Origin: Verrucomicrobiota bacterium
GTDB lineage: Bacteria; Verrucomicrobiota; Verrucomicrobiia; Chthoniobacterales; UBA6821
NCBI GenBank assembly: GCA_016871655.1
Contig: VHCR01000017.1
Location: forward strand, 1 to 13,258
Direction of reading: 5' to 3'
Length of the DNA stretch: 13,258 nucleotides
Position 1 is the stretch's first letter, and each line of letters begins with the position of its first letter. The translations under genes were made by a program, and so were the position numbers. The notes beneath the pieces are model-generated. The model worked only from the letters and a program-made list of their open reading frames with translations. It did not search any database and was not told the DNA's origin. Positions 1 through 6,004 of the stretch are shown here, in pieces.

Positions 1-607
1 CTAAGAAAAGTGGAAGCGTGTTCCCATAACTCTTGCTCATCTTGGCTCCATCAAGACCTGGAACAGTTGCTGTCTCTTCCTTGATTTTTGGCTCTGGCAA
101 TTTAAAAAGCGAACCATATGTCTCATTCATCTTCACTGCGAGATCACGAGCGACCTCGACATGTTGCTTTTGATCTTTTCCAACAGGAACAATATCGCTG
201 TCATAAATCAAAATATCAGCCGCCATCAAAACTGGATAAGAAAAAAGCCCAACCGAGGCAGGAAGACCTTTTGCAATTTTGTCTTTGTAAGAGTGGCATC
301 GCTCCAGGAGCCCCATCGGTGCAACTGTTGCCAAGATCCACGAGAGCTCGGTCACCGCAAGGACATCGCTTTGACGAAAGAAACAACACTTCTTCGGATC
401 AAGCCCTGCCGCCAAAAAATCGATTGCCACCTCCCGCACATTTTTTCGCAAAACCGCAGGATCCTTCAACGTCGTCAGCGCATGATAATCTGCAATAAAA
501 TAAAAAGCTTCACCTTGATCTTGCAGCTCGATCGCAGGACGCATCATCCCAAAATAATTTCCGAGATGAAGCGTGCCGCTAGGTTGAATGCCGGAGAGAA
601 TGCGCAT
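1..607 (-). CDS. trpS: Tryptophanyl-tRNA synthetase, N-terminal part (runs off the window)
   Basis: Charges tRNA(Trp) with tryptophan in the cytoplasm; class I aminoacyl-tRNA synthetase. The 202 visible codons contain the N-terminal SGIQPSGTLHLGNY block, whose TLHLGN (residues 12-17) is the HIGH-type ATP site, a YPVLMAADIL segment (about 124-133) of the tryptophan/ATP pocket, and a KMSKS loop at 189-193 in the context GAKMSKSYGN. The family is usually about 330-350 residues, so roughly the last 130 lie beyond position 1. The ATG at 605-607 sits exactly where family members start. No Shine-Dalgarno precedes it; the 24 bases before it are pyrimidine-rich and resemble the leader before tig. It follows the candidate effector gene by 57 bp on the same strand. 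A short GCTGC/GCAGC hairpin (634-646) lies in that gap without a T-run, so co-transcription is possible. Confidence 0.97.
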   Translation of the reverse strand, partial: MRILSGIQPSGTLHLGNYFGMMRPAIELQDQGEAFYFIADYHALTTLKDPAVLRKNVREVAIDFLAAGLDPKKCCFFRQSDVLAVTELSWILATVAPMGLLERCHSYKDKIAKGLPASVGLFSYPVLMAADILIYDSDIVPVGKDQKQHVEVARDLAVKMNETYGSLFKLPEPKIKEETATVPGLDGAKMSKSYGNTLPLFL

Positions 608-664
608 GGAAAGAAAAGTTGATTAGTTGAGTCGCTGCTTGGCAGCTGTTGAGAAGTGAGGGGT

Positions 665-1786
665 TTAATAAATTCCAAAGGTAGCACATTTAAGCAACCA
701 TGACGTCCAGGAAGTCTGTGGAGCAGCAGCAGTTGATGCTGCAATGAAACGTTCTGCAGCCGCCGTCAAAATTCTTTCAGTATCGCTTTCACTAGCAACT
801 AAGGTGCCTGCTGCAACACCTTTTATCAACCCCATAATAGGATCATTGGCATTGCGCTCTTGATCCAAAACAACTGCAGCTCCTGCAGCAAGGCCAAGAT
901 CATGATAGGCTGTTTTAAAAAAATTATACACTGCTTGACCAGCGTCTTGACCATTGTCATTAGCCGTGCGGACGGCCGAATAGAGTCCTCCTAACATTCC
1001 ATTTTCACTATTTCTAATCTTAATTGCAGCATCGATAAAAGAAGAAAGCTCCTTCACGGTTAAGGGCTCTTTGCTTTTAATTTTTTCTGCAAAATGACAA
1101 TCAAAAAGATGATCAACATGTTTTTTTGTTGTCTCATTGGGAATCAAATTCAAAATTGCTGTTTTTGCTTCACTAATTCCAGCCTCGCGTCCTGTTTTCA
1201 AATCTTCTGCATCGGCAGAAAATTCAAACCAGGAACGTTTAATTGGAAGAATAGGAAAACTATAAGCTGTCTTAGCCGCAGAGGGAACTTTACTTCCTCC
1301 AATGACACGCCATTCTTTTTTATCCATTGAAAGCTTTTCTTTCAGTCCTTCCAAATTGCGAACAGCGCTCTTCTCTGTGCTAATATTGACACTTCCTTGA
1401 CGCAGCTCCTCTTCTTTTGCAATGAACACCTTGAACGCCCGCACTGTAAGCGGCTTTCCAGCCCATCGACGATAAGCAAAATGATTATCAAACCGCGCGA
1501 CAGCATTTTGATCGTATTTCTGCAGCAACAATTCTCTCACATTTTCTATTCCGTTCCGGTAAGCATCGCTCTGACCCTGAGTTCGTGTAATCGCTCTATA
1601 GCCTCGCTGTAAAAAACTTGGAGGCTTTGTGCCTCCCTCAACTCTTAATTCACGAGATAATTCACCATTAGTACAGGCAGTCAAACTTCCTTTAATTTCG
1701 TAATGATCAGGTTTACTGATCAAGTTACTAAAGCGATCATCAGGAACATTCGTCCATGCTGAGTTACCACTAGAAGCTCGATCCAT
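665..1786 (-). CDS. Unrecognised protein, candidate type III secretion effector with duplicated FDxHFA-PLTV motif
   Basis: I do not recognise the family. The 373-residue product has no signal peptide or clear membrane span. Its N-terminus is polar and Ser-rich (MDRASSGNSAW), as is common for type III substrates. An internal duplication is visible: residues 99-129 and 228-258 align without gaps, sharing FD-x-HFA-x7-PLTV-x5-FI. Alignment extends upstream to a Gly-Ile at 79-80 and 203-204 with one small gap. The C-terminal third is Ala-rich and may be helical (about 295-355), ending in SWTSWLLKCATFGIY. The upstream gene is a CesT-type chaperone 20 bp away, which supports the secreted-substrate idea; the role itself is inference. 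The frame stays open up to an ATG at 1858, but that start would overlap the chaperone by 52 bp, so I chose the ATG at 1784-1786. Neither start has a good ribosome binding site. Confidence 0.72.
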   Translation of the reverse strand: MDRASSGNSAWTNVPDDRFSNLISKPDHYEIKGSLTACTNGELSRELRVEGGTKPPSFLQRGYRAITRTQGQSDAYRNGIENVRELLLQKYDQNAVARFDNHFAYRRWAGKPLTVRAFKVFIAKEEELRQGSVNISTEKSAVRNLEGLKEKLSMDKKEWRVIGGSKVPSAAKTAYSFPILPIKRSWFEFSADAEDLKTGREAGISEAKTAILNLIPNETTKKHVDHLFDCHFAEKIKSKEPLTVKELSSFIDAAIKIRNSENGMLGGLYSAVRTANDNGQDAGQAVYNFFKTAYHDLGLAAGAAVVLDQERNANDPIMGLIKGVAAGTLVASESDTERILTAAAERFIAASTAAAPQTSWTSWLLKCATFGIY

Positions 1787-1806
1787 AAATTCGTTCGTTA
1801 ATAAAA

Positions 1807-2241
1807 TTACGAAGCAACTCCCTTCCCCTCCGAAAGCTCTTGCAATAAGACGTTCCAATCCGAAGCAATCGCTCCAAATTTTCCAACAAGATTCACAAAA
1901 TCTTCCTCGCGTCCTTCAACAAACGCAATGATCGGCGATTGGTAAGCGAGATAAATTTCTTTTTTATCTGGCCGCGCGCTCAACGTTCCACCGGCCGTGG
2001 CGGCCCAGAGGTAGTTCGCCTGCATCAAGGCCTTCATGACTTGAGCCTCTCGCTCGGGATTGTAAGTTCCAATCGTAGAAAAAAATTCCACCATCTCCGT
2101 CTCTGGATGCCAATCGATCGTGATGGTCAATCCGTTTTCCAACTCCAAATGAAACTGCGTTGATGGCAGCGGATCAGGAAACGCTGGCAACTGATAATGC
2201 GATCGGAGCACTTCTAAAAGATTCAGGTAAGGATCAGTCAT
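1807..2241 (-). CDS. CesT-family (class I) type III secretion chaperone
   Basis: Small cytoplasmic chaperone expected to bind the N-terminal region of one or a few type III effectors and keep them secretion-competent. The 144 residues fit the CesT/SycE family (usually 120-160 aa) in size and layout. There is an N-terminal helix (LNLLEVLRSHYQLP), then alternating strands (FHLELENGLTITIDW, EMVEFFSTIG), a long helix ending in MKALMQANYLWAATAGGTL (the A/L-x-x-N-x-x-x-x-x-T-GG-x-L signature of the family), two more strands (KEIYLAYQ) and a final amphipathic helix (EEDFVNLVGKFGAIASDW). The ATG at 2239-2241 begins the conserved part; an upstream GTG (2277) in the same frame would add a hydrophobic stretch not expected in this family. 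It is the first gene of a minus-strand group with the candidate effector. I cannot tell the exact substrate from sequence. Confidence 0.85.
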   Translation of the reverse strand: MTDPYLNLLEVLRSHYQLPAFPDPLPSTQFHLELENGLTITIDWHPETEMVEFFSTIGTYNPEREAQVMKALMQANYLWAATAGGTLSARPDKKEIYLAYQSPIIAFVEGREEDFVNLVGKFGAIASDWNVLLQELSEGKGVAS

Positions 2242-2283
2242 AAGAAAAAAAATAACCGCAAACGCAGACAAATCCACGAAAAA

Positions 2284-2289
2284 ATTATA
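2284..2289 (-). promoter_or_regulatory. Candidate -10 box for the chaperone-effector transcript
   Basis: On the minus strand this reads TATAAT, a perfect sigma70-type -10 hexamer. It would start transcription about 36 nt before the chaperone ATG. The -35 position is weak (AACTTA-like around 2307-2312), so an activator may be needed. The call rests on one hexamer only. Confidence 0.35.
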
Positions 2290-2302
2290 TGATGTTCCAA
2301 TC

Positions 2303-2330
2303 TTGCTAAGTTTTCTTTTCTTGTTATTTT
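2303..2330 (+). promoter_or_regulatory. Candidate hicBA promoter
   Basis: TTGCTA (2303-2308), a 16-bp spacer and TATTTT (2325-2330) make a plausible sigma70-type promoter. It lies so close to hicB that transcription would begin at or within a base or two of the ATG at 2337, which implies a leaderless mRNA. It shares the divergent intergenic region with the chaperone promoter. No clear operator palindrome is seen. Confidence 0.3.
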
Positions 2331-2336
2331 AAAAGT

Positions 2337-2555
2337 ATGCGTAAGAAGAATGAATTCAATGTCGTGATCGAACGTGATACTGAAGGATTTTTTATTGCTT
2401 CAGTACCGGCGCTCGAAGGATGTCACACTCAAGCAAAATCGTTGGATGTTCTCATGAAAAGAATTCGTGAAGCAATTGAGCTTTGTTTAGAAGTGGAGGA
2501 ACATCCTTTTTATGAATCCCCTGATTTTATCGGCGTTCAGCGTGTTGCTGTGTAG
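2337..2555 (+). CDS. hicB: HicB-family antitoxin
   Basis: Antitoxin of a type II HicAB toxin-antitoxin module; it neutralises the HicA ribonuclease by direct binding. The 72 residues are the compact HicB fold (UPF0150): a first strand (FNVVIERDTEGFFIASVPALEGC), with the F-x-A-x-V-P-x-L-x-G-C-x-T/S signature, and a helix (LMKRIREAIELCLE). The protein ends soon after the fold and has no separate ribbon-helix-helix or helix-turn-helix DNA-binding domain, so autoregulation, if any, cannot be deduced. It comes before hicA, the reverse of the most common hicA-hicB order, with a 2-bp gap. No Shine-Dalgarno is present and the start may be leaderless. Confidence 0.9.
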   Translation: MRKKNEFNVVIERDTEGFFIASVPALEGCHTQAKSLDVLMKRIREAIELCLEVEEHPFYESPDFIGVQRVAV

Positions 2556-2557
2556 TT

Positions 2558-2773
2558 ATGGCAAAACTTCTTAAAGTTACGGGAAAAGAACTTATTAAAC
2601 TTCTCAACAAACACGGTTTTACTATTGTAAGAATTAAAGGAATTCATCATTTTCTTCGTCACCTTGATGGTCGTCGTACTGTTATTCCAGTACACTCAGG
2701 GGAAACCCTTGGACCAGGATTGTTTTTAAAAATTTTGCGCGACGTTCAATTATCGAAAGATGATATCGCGTAA
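2558..2773 (+). CDS. hicA: HicA-family mRNA interferase toxin
   Basis: Predicted toxin of the HicAB pair: a small dsRBD-like ribonuclease that cleaves mRNA when free of HicB. The 71 residues show the family pattern: an initial helix (TGKELIKLLNKHGF), the strand with IKGIHHFLRH containing the His pair at 30-31 where the catalytic histidine of HicA lies, a strand RRTVIPVHSGETLGPG, and the closing ILRDVQLSKDDI helix. Length is normal for active HicA and no stop or frameshift is seen. The family usually has Ser before the His pair; here it is Ile. It lies 2 bp after hicB and 15 bp before the pseudouridine synthase, so read-through into the following housekeeping genes is possible. Confidence 0.92.
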   Translation: MAKLLKVTGKELIKLLNKHGFTIVRIKGIHHFLRHLDGRRTVIPVHSGETLGPGLFLKILRDVQLSKDDIA

Positions 2774-2788
2774 CACCAATAATGATGC

Positions 2789-3571
2789 ATGAATTCCACC
2801 GGAGTTAGAATCAATCGCTTCCTCGCATCCGCCGGCCTCGGCTCGCGGCGCGCTTGTGAAGAGCATGTACTGGAAGGTCGCGTCTCTATCAATGGAAGCG
2901 TCTGTCGCAGTCTCGCTACGCGTGTGACTCCCGAAGATGACGTGCGCGTGAATGGTCGTCAGATTCACCAAGCGCGTCATCGCTATCTCCTCTTGCACAA
3001 ACCTGCAGGCTATGTCTCCACGCGCTCCGATCGTCATGCAGCAAGAACGATTTTTGATCTTCTTCCTCCCGAAGCAGCAACGCTTTTTCATGTCGGTCGT
3101 CTTGATAAAGAAAGTGAAGGCTTGTTGCTTCTGACCAACGATGGGCTCTTCGCGCAAAACTTGCTCCACCCTTCACGCGGCATCGATAAAGAATATGAAG
3201 TCACTCTTGACCAACCGTTCACACCAAAAGTTGCCGCTGCCTTAAAAAAAGGAATCTGGATGGAAGAGACGATGGCTCGTGTCGAATCCGTCAAACAACT
3301 GAGTCCTTACCGTATCAAGCTAGTCCTCCATCAAGGATTAAAACGGCAGATCCGCGTCATGCTCGGCATTCTTGGCTTTAAAGTCAAACGCCTTGTCCGC
3401 GTCCGACTTGGTCCTATCAAGCTCCACGGCCTAGCAGCCGGACGCTATCGCGATTTAAAAAAAGAAGAGTTGGAGGCGTTGCTTCAAGCGACTTCAGCGT
3501 CTGCTAAAAAAAAGCTTCCTCTCAAGAAATCTAAAAATCTTGTGACTAGAACTTCTAAAATTCTAAAATAA
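2789..3571 (+). CDS. rluB: RsuA/RluB/E/F-family rRNA pseudouridine synthase
   Basis: Converts a specific uridine of ribosomal RNA to pseudouridine; sequence character is closest to RluB (23S rRNA helix 89 region), but RsuA or RluF specificity cannot be excluded. An N-terminal S4 RNA-binding domain (about residues 6-52: RINRFLASAGLGSRR..VLEGRVSING) is followed by the catalytic domain. That domain holds LLLHKPAGYV, the signature GRLDKESEGLLLLTNDG with catalytic Asp106, KEYEV, and a GLKRQIRVMLG motif near the end. At 260 residues it is a normal length for the group, with a Lys-rich tail (about 230-260). The ATG at 2789 is the only sensible start; an ATG at 2782 is in another frame. It follows hicA by 15 bp and precedes the secreted protein gene by 12 bp. 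Confidence 0.93.
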   Translation: MNSTGVRINRFLASAGLGSRRACEEHVLEGRVSINGSVCRSLATRVTPEDDVRVNGRQIHQARHRYLLLHKPAGYVSTRSDRHAARTIFDLLPPEAATLFHVGRLDKESEGLLLLTNDGLFAQNLLHPSRGIDKEYEVTLDQPFTPKVAAALKKGIWMEETMARVESVKQLSPYRIKLVLHQGLKRQIRVMLGILGFKVKRLVRVRLGPIKLHGLAAGRYRDLKKEELEALLQATSASAKKKLPLKKSKNLVTRTSKILK

Positions 3572-3583
3572 AGTTCTTTCATC

Positions 3584-4309
3584 ATGAGAATTCGTTATCT
3601 TATTTTAGGAATTTTTCTTTTCATTTTTTCTTTCACCTCAACGCAACTCAGAGCTGCGCCAGCTTTCCAACGCGAGCTCATTGTTGTGAGCGGCGGCCCT
3701 TCACTCATCGAGTGGGAGCAGTACAAACCGATCCCTCATGATCATTGGTGGGCCAACTTTATTCGGGGCGCTCGTAATCGCCTCGCAGAGCTGCGCGAAC
3801 AGGCAACCCCTCAAGATGAAATTACTTGGATGGTTTACGAACCAGCCTACGAACGACGTGGCAAGAGGCAAGAGAAGCAAGATCTCTTGGCGAATATCAA
3901 ATCGGTCCGCGACAAATACAAAGCTCACCTTGTCTTTTTTCATTCTCAAAAAGAATTCCTCAATTACCTCAACTACGGGCGCCCTCGTGACCGAGAAAAA
4001 ATTGCTGACTTTGAATACTTCGGACACTCTAACCGCGCTTGCTTCATGTTTGATTACAGCAATCAAATTGACACTGGCTCCAAGGCCTGGCTTCATGAAA
4101 CAGAATTAACTCAAATTAATCCTACCATTTTTGGGCCTCATGCTTTCATCAAGAGCTGGGGCTGCCACACCGGTGAGAGCATGAGCGGACTTTGGCGAAA
4201 AGCGATTCATCAACCAATGATCGGCGCCGTAGGACCTACGAATTATGCCGATAGTGACGCGCCGGGATGGCATCCTGCATTAACGCCTGGAGGACACTGG
4301 ACTCACTAG
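3584..4309 (+). CDS. Secreted protein with caspase/gingipain-like (clan CD) His-Cys blocks
   Basis: A 241-residue exported protein that I do not recognise as a named family. An N-terminal signal peptide is clear: MRIR, a hydrophobic stretch (about 5-18), and a likely cleavage after Ala24 or Ala27. Two blocks resemble caspase-fold peptidases (clan CD; CHAT, gingipain and metacaspase types). The first is DFEYFGHSN, with His148 next to Gly147 after a hydrophobic strand. The second is AFIKSWGCHTGE, with Cys194 after another hydrophobic strand. They are followed by a helix (SGLWRKAI) and a strand MIGAVGPTNY, like the post-Cys region of CHAT proteins. The spacing of 46 residues is plausible. Peptidase activity is inference; the first Gly after His is Ser here. 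The protein ends shortly after this core and lacks extra domains. It lies between rluB and a DUF983 gene with gaps of 12 and 5 bp. Confidence 0.7.
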   Translation: MRIRYLILGIFLFIFSFTSTQLRAAPAFQRELIVVSGGPSLIEWEQYKPIPHDHWWANFIRGARNRLAELREQATPQDEITWMVYEPAYERRGKRQEKQDLLANIKSVRDKYKAHLVFFHSQKEFLNYLNYGRPRDREKIADFEYFGHSNRACFMFDYSNQIDTGSKAWLHETELTQINPTIFGPHAFIKSWGCHTGESMSGLWRKAIHQPMIGAVGPTNYADSDAPGWHPALTPGGHWTH

Positions 4310-4314
4310 TTTTT

Positions 4315-4827
4315 ATGAATGATATTTCTGGTTATCAACTACGAACAGCTTGGATTTATTTTCTTCGCTCTCTCCGACTTCGATGCCCTACTTGCGGGAT
4401 CACTCCCATTTTCCCATCACTAAAAAAAACGCGATCACTACGTGATTGGTTCACACCACTTGATGGATGTCATCGTTGCGGATATCCCTACGAGCGAGAA
4501 CCCGGATATTTCTTACTCGCGACATGGGCTGGAAGTTATGGCATGGGAAGCCTTATTGGACTCATTCTCTATTTTACCATCGATTTAAAATTTCATCCTC
4601 CCATTTTTTATCTCCTTCTCATGGTTCTCATTCCGGTCATTGCAGCTAATATTATCCTAGCACGGCATGCCAAAGCCTTCTTCATCGCCTTCGATCATTT
4701 TTTTGATCCTCATGAAAAAGAACGCGGAGAGAACGATGATGATCGGGATCAGGGAGGACAAAAAAAACCGGCGCCTATTGCTCCCTCGAAACCGCGCCAA
4801 AAAGTTGAGTTTTTGTCGAAGACCTAA
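4315..4827 (+). CDS. DUF983 family inner-membrane protein with zinc-ribbon-like N-terminus
   Basis: Function is unknown for the family. The 170-residue protein has two CxxC pairs, Cys24/Cys27 (RCPTCG) and Cys52/Cys55 (GCHRCG), expected to bind a metal in the cytoplasm. A YEREPGYFLLATW segment comparable to the DGPAYF region of DUF983 comes next, then two hydrophobic spans at about 66-88 and 96-116. The C-terminal tail (132-170) is hydrophilic, first acidic (GENDDDRDQ) and then Lys/Pro-rich, and is longer than usual for the family. The frame is open from 4267, but an earlier start would overlap the preceding gene; the ATG at 4315 follows its stop by 5 bp. A GGAGG at 4290-4294 is too far upstream to act as its ribosome binding site. 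Confidence 0.82.
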   Translation: MNDISGYQLRTAWIYFLRSLRLRCPTCGITPIFPSLKKTRSLRDWFTPLDGCHRCGYPYEREPGYFLLATWAGSYGMGSLIGLILYFTIDLKFHPPIFYLLLMVLIPVIAANIILARHAKAFFIAFDHFFDPHEKERGENDDDRDQGGQKKPAPIAPSKPRQKVEFLSKT

Positions 4828-4833
4828 TTTTTA

Positions 4834-4861
4834 CCTGTAGCCTACAGCCTGTAGCCTGTAG
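4834..4861 (+). repeat. Four heptameric repeats, CCTRYAG type, before the cysteine desulfurase start
   Basis: Four perfect-period 7-bp units read CCTGTAG, CCTACAG, CCTGTAG, CCTGTAG. They end 9 bp before the ATG at 4871 and fill most of the 43-bp gap to the preceding gene, where a ribosome binding site would be expected. Confidence 0.9.
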
Positions 4862-4870
4862 CCTCTCTTC

Positions 4871-6004
4871 ATGCTTTACTTCGACTACAACGCCACCACC
4901 CCCATCGACCCTGCGGTGCGTGAGGCGATGAGGCCTTTTCTTGATCAAGAATTTGGAAATCCTTCCAGCTTTTATCGACTGGGACGTCGTGCCACAGAGA
5001 CCCTGACAGAGGCTCGAGAGAGCGTAGCACAACTTCTCCATGCCACTCCGCGAGAAATCATCTTTACTAGCTGTGCCACTGAATCTATCACCACAGCCTT
5101 TCTTTCGGCCTTAGAAGCGGCTCCTGAGAAGCGTCACTTGATCACTTCAACCGTCGAACACAGCGCCACGCTGGAACTTTGTCAATACTACGAATCTTGC
5201 GGCTATGAGGTCACTTACCTTCCCGTCGATCGAGAGGGAAATCTTTCACTCGAGCAATTAGAAAATTCGATCACGCCTTCCACAGCATTGATCTCGCTAC
5301 TTTGGGCCAACAATGAAACTGGCGTCATTTTTCCTGTCGAAAAAATTGCTGCGATTGCTGCAGAAAAAAATATACCTCTTCACCTCGATGCCGTCCAAGC
5401 TGTTGGAAAAATTCCCATCGATCTACAATCAATTCCCGTTTCTTACCTCTCGCTTTCTGGCCACAAAATTTATGCACCGAAAGGCGTCGGCTCGCTCTAC
5501 GTCAATCGTCATGTCTCCTACACTCCCTTACTACGAGGCTCTCAGGAGGGCACACGACGAGCTGGAACTGAAAATGTCGCAAGCATTACCGGTTTTGGTC
5601 ATGCAGCTATGATGGCTAAAGAAAAACTTTCCTCGGAACAACAACGCCTCACGACCTTGCGAGATTATTTTGAAAAAATGTTGATGAGGTCCTTGCAAGG
5701 AGTTCATCTCAACGGAGAAAAAGCCTCACGTCTTCCCAACACCAGCAGCTTAACGTTTGATAAGATCGAGGCTACCGCCGCTCTTTTTTTGTTGGATGAA
5801 AAAAAACTTTTTTGTTCCGCAGGCTCTGCTTGCAACACTCAATCGCGCACTCCATCCCATGTCTTAAGTGCCATGGGATGCACCTTAGAAGAGGCTCGCA
5901 GTACACTTCGCTTCAGCTTTGGACGCTTCACAACGGAAATCGAAATAAAAGAATCGATAAAAATTATTTCTTCTGTTGTTCAAAAACTAAGAAGCCTCGC
6001 ATGA
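4871..6004 (+). CDS. NifS/IscS-like cysteine desulfurase
   Basis: PLP-dependent class V aminotransferase-fold enzyme that removes sulfur from L-cysteine as an enzyme persulfide, giving alanine. The 377 residues show the complete family pattern: YFDYNATTPIDP at the start, His97 stacking on PLP (TVEHSAT), NNETG at 147-151, Asp173 and Gln176 (HLDAVQ), the PLP lysine Lys199 (SGHKIYAPKGVG), TRRAGTENV, and the catalytic cysteine Cys321 in GSACNTQSRTPSHV. A small oddity is SCATESI where relatives have SGATESN. The group (NifS, IscS or a tRNA-thiolation type) cannot be resolved. No iscU or nifU scaffold is adjacent. Its TGA overlaps the ATG of the KARI-like gene (ATGA), which suggests coupled translation. 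The ATG at 4871 matches the family start; heptad repeats replace any Shine-Dalgarno. Confidence 0.93.
   Translation: MLYFDYNATTPIDPAVREAMRPFLDQEFGNPSSFYRLGRRATETLTEARESVAQLLHATPREIIFTSCATESITTAFLSALEAAPEKRHLITSTVEHSATLELCQYYESCGYEVTYLPVDREGNLSLEQLENSITPSTALISLLWANNETGVIFPVEKIAAIAAEKNIPLHLDAVQAVGKIPIDLQSIPVSYLSLSGHKIYAPKGVGSLYVNRHVSYTPLLRGSQEGTRRAGTENVASITGFGHAAMMAKEKLSSEQQRLTTLRDYFEKMLMRSLQGVHLNGEKASRLPNTSSLTFDKIEATAALFLLDEKKLFCSAGSACNTQSRTPSHVLSAMGCTLEEARSTLRFSFGRFTTEIEIKESIKIISSVVQKLRSLA

Noticed and set aside
634..646. GCTGC-TTG-GCAGC hairpin as a terminator between the effector and trpS
   Set aside because: The stem is only 5 bp and no T-run follows it on either strand.
118..744. Plus-strand frames at 118-498 and 161-622 and a minus-strand frame at 544-744
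   Set aside because: They are antisense or out-of-frame shadows of trpS and the adjacent effector gene, with basic, low-complexity translations and no recognisable motifs.
1787..1858. Longer form of the candidate effector starting at 1858
   Set aside because: It would overlap the chaperone gene by 52 bp; the ATG at 1786 lies 20 bp after the chaperone stop.
2242..2277. Longer chaperone from a GTG at 2277
   Set aside because: The added residues are hydrophobic and unlike the start of CesT-family proteins, and the proposed promoter would leave almost no leader.
2750..3294. Minus-strand frames antisense to the pseudouridine synthase
   Set aside because: The plus-strand S4 and catalytic motifs are unambiguous; the antisense translations have no family features.
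4834..4861. Short-period repeats as a CRISPR array
   Set aside because: The units are 7 bp with no spacers, and no cas genes are present.
5812..6000. N-terminal extension of the KARI-like frame
   Set aside because: It lies wholly inside the desulfurase gene in another frame, and KARI homology begins after 6001.
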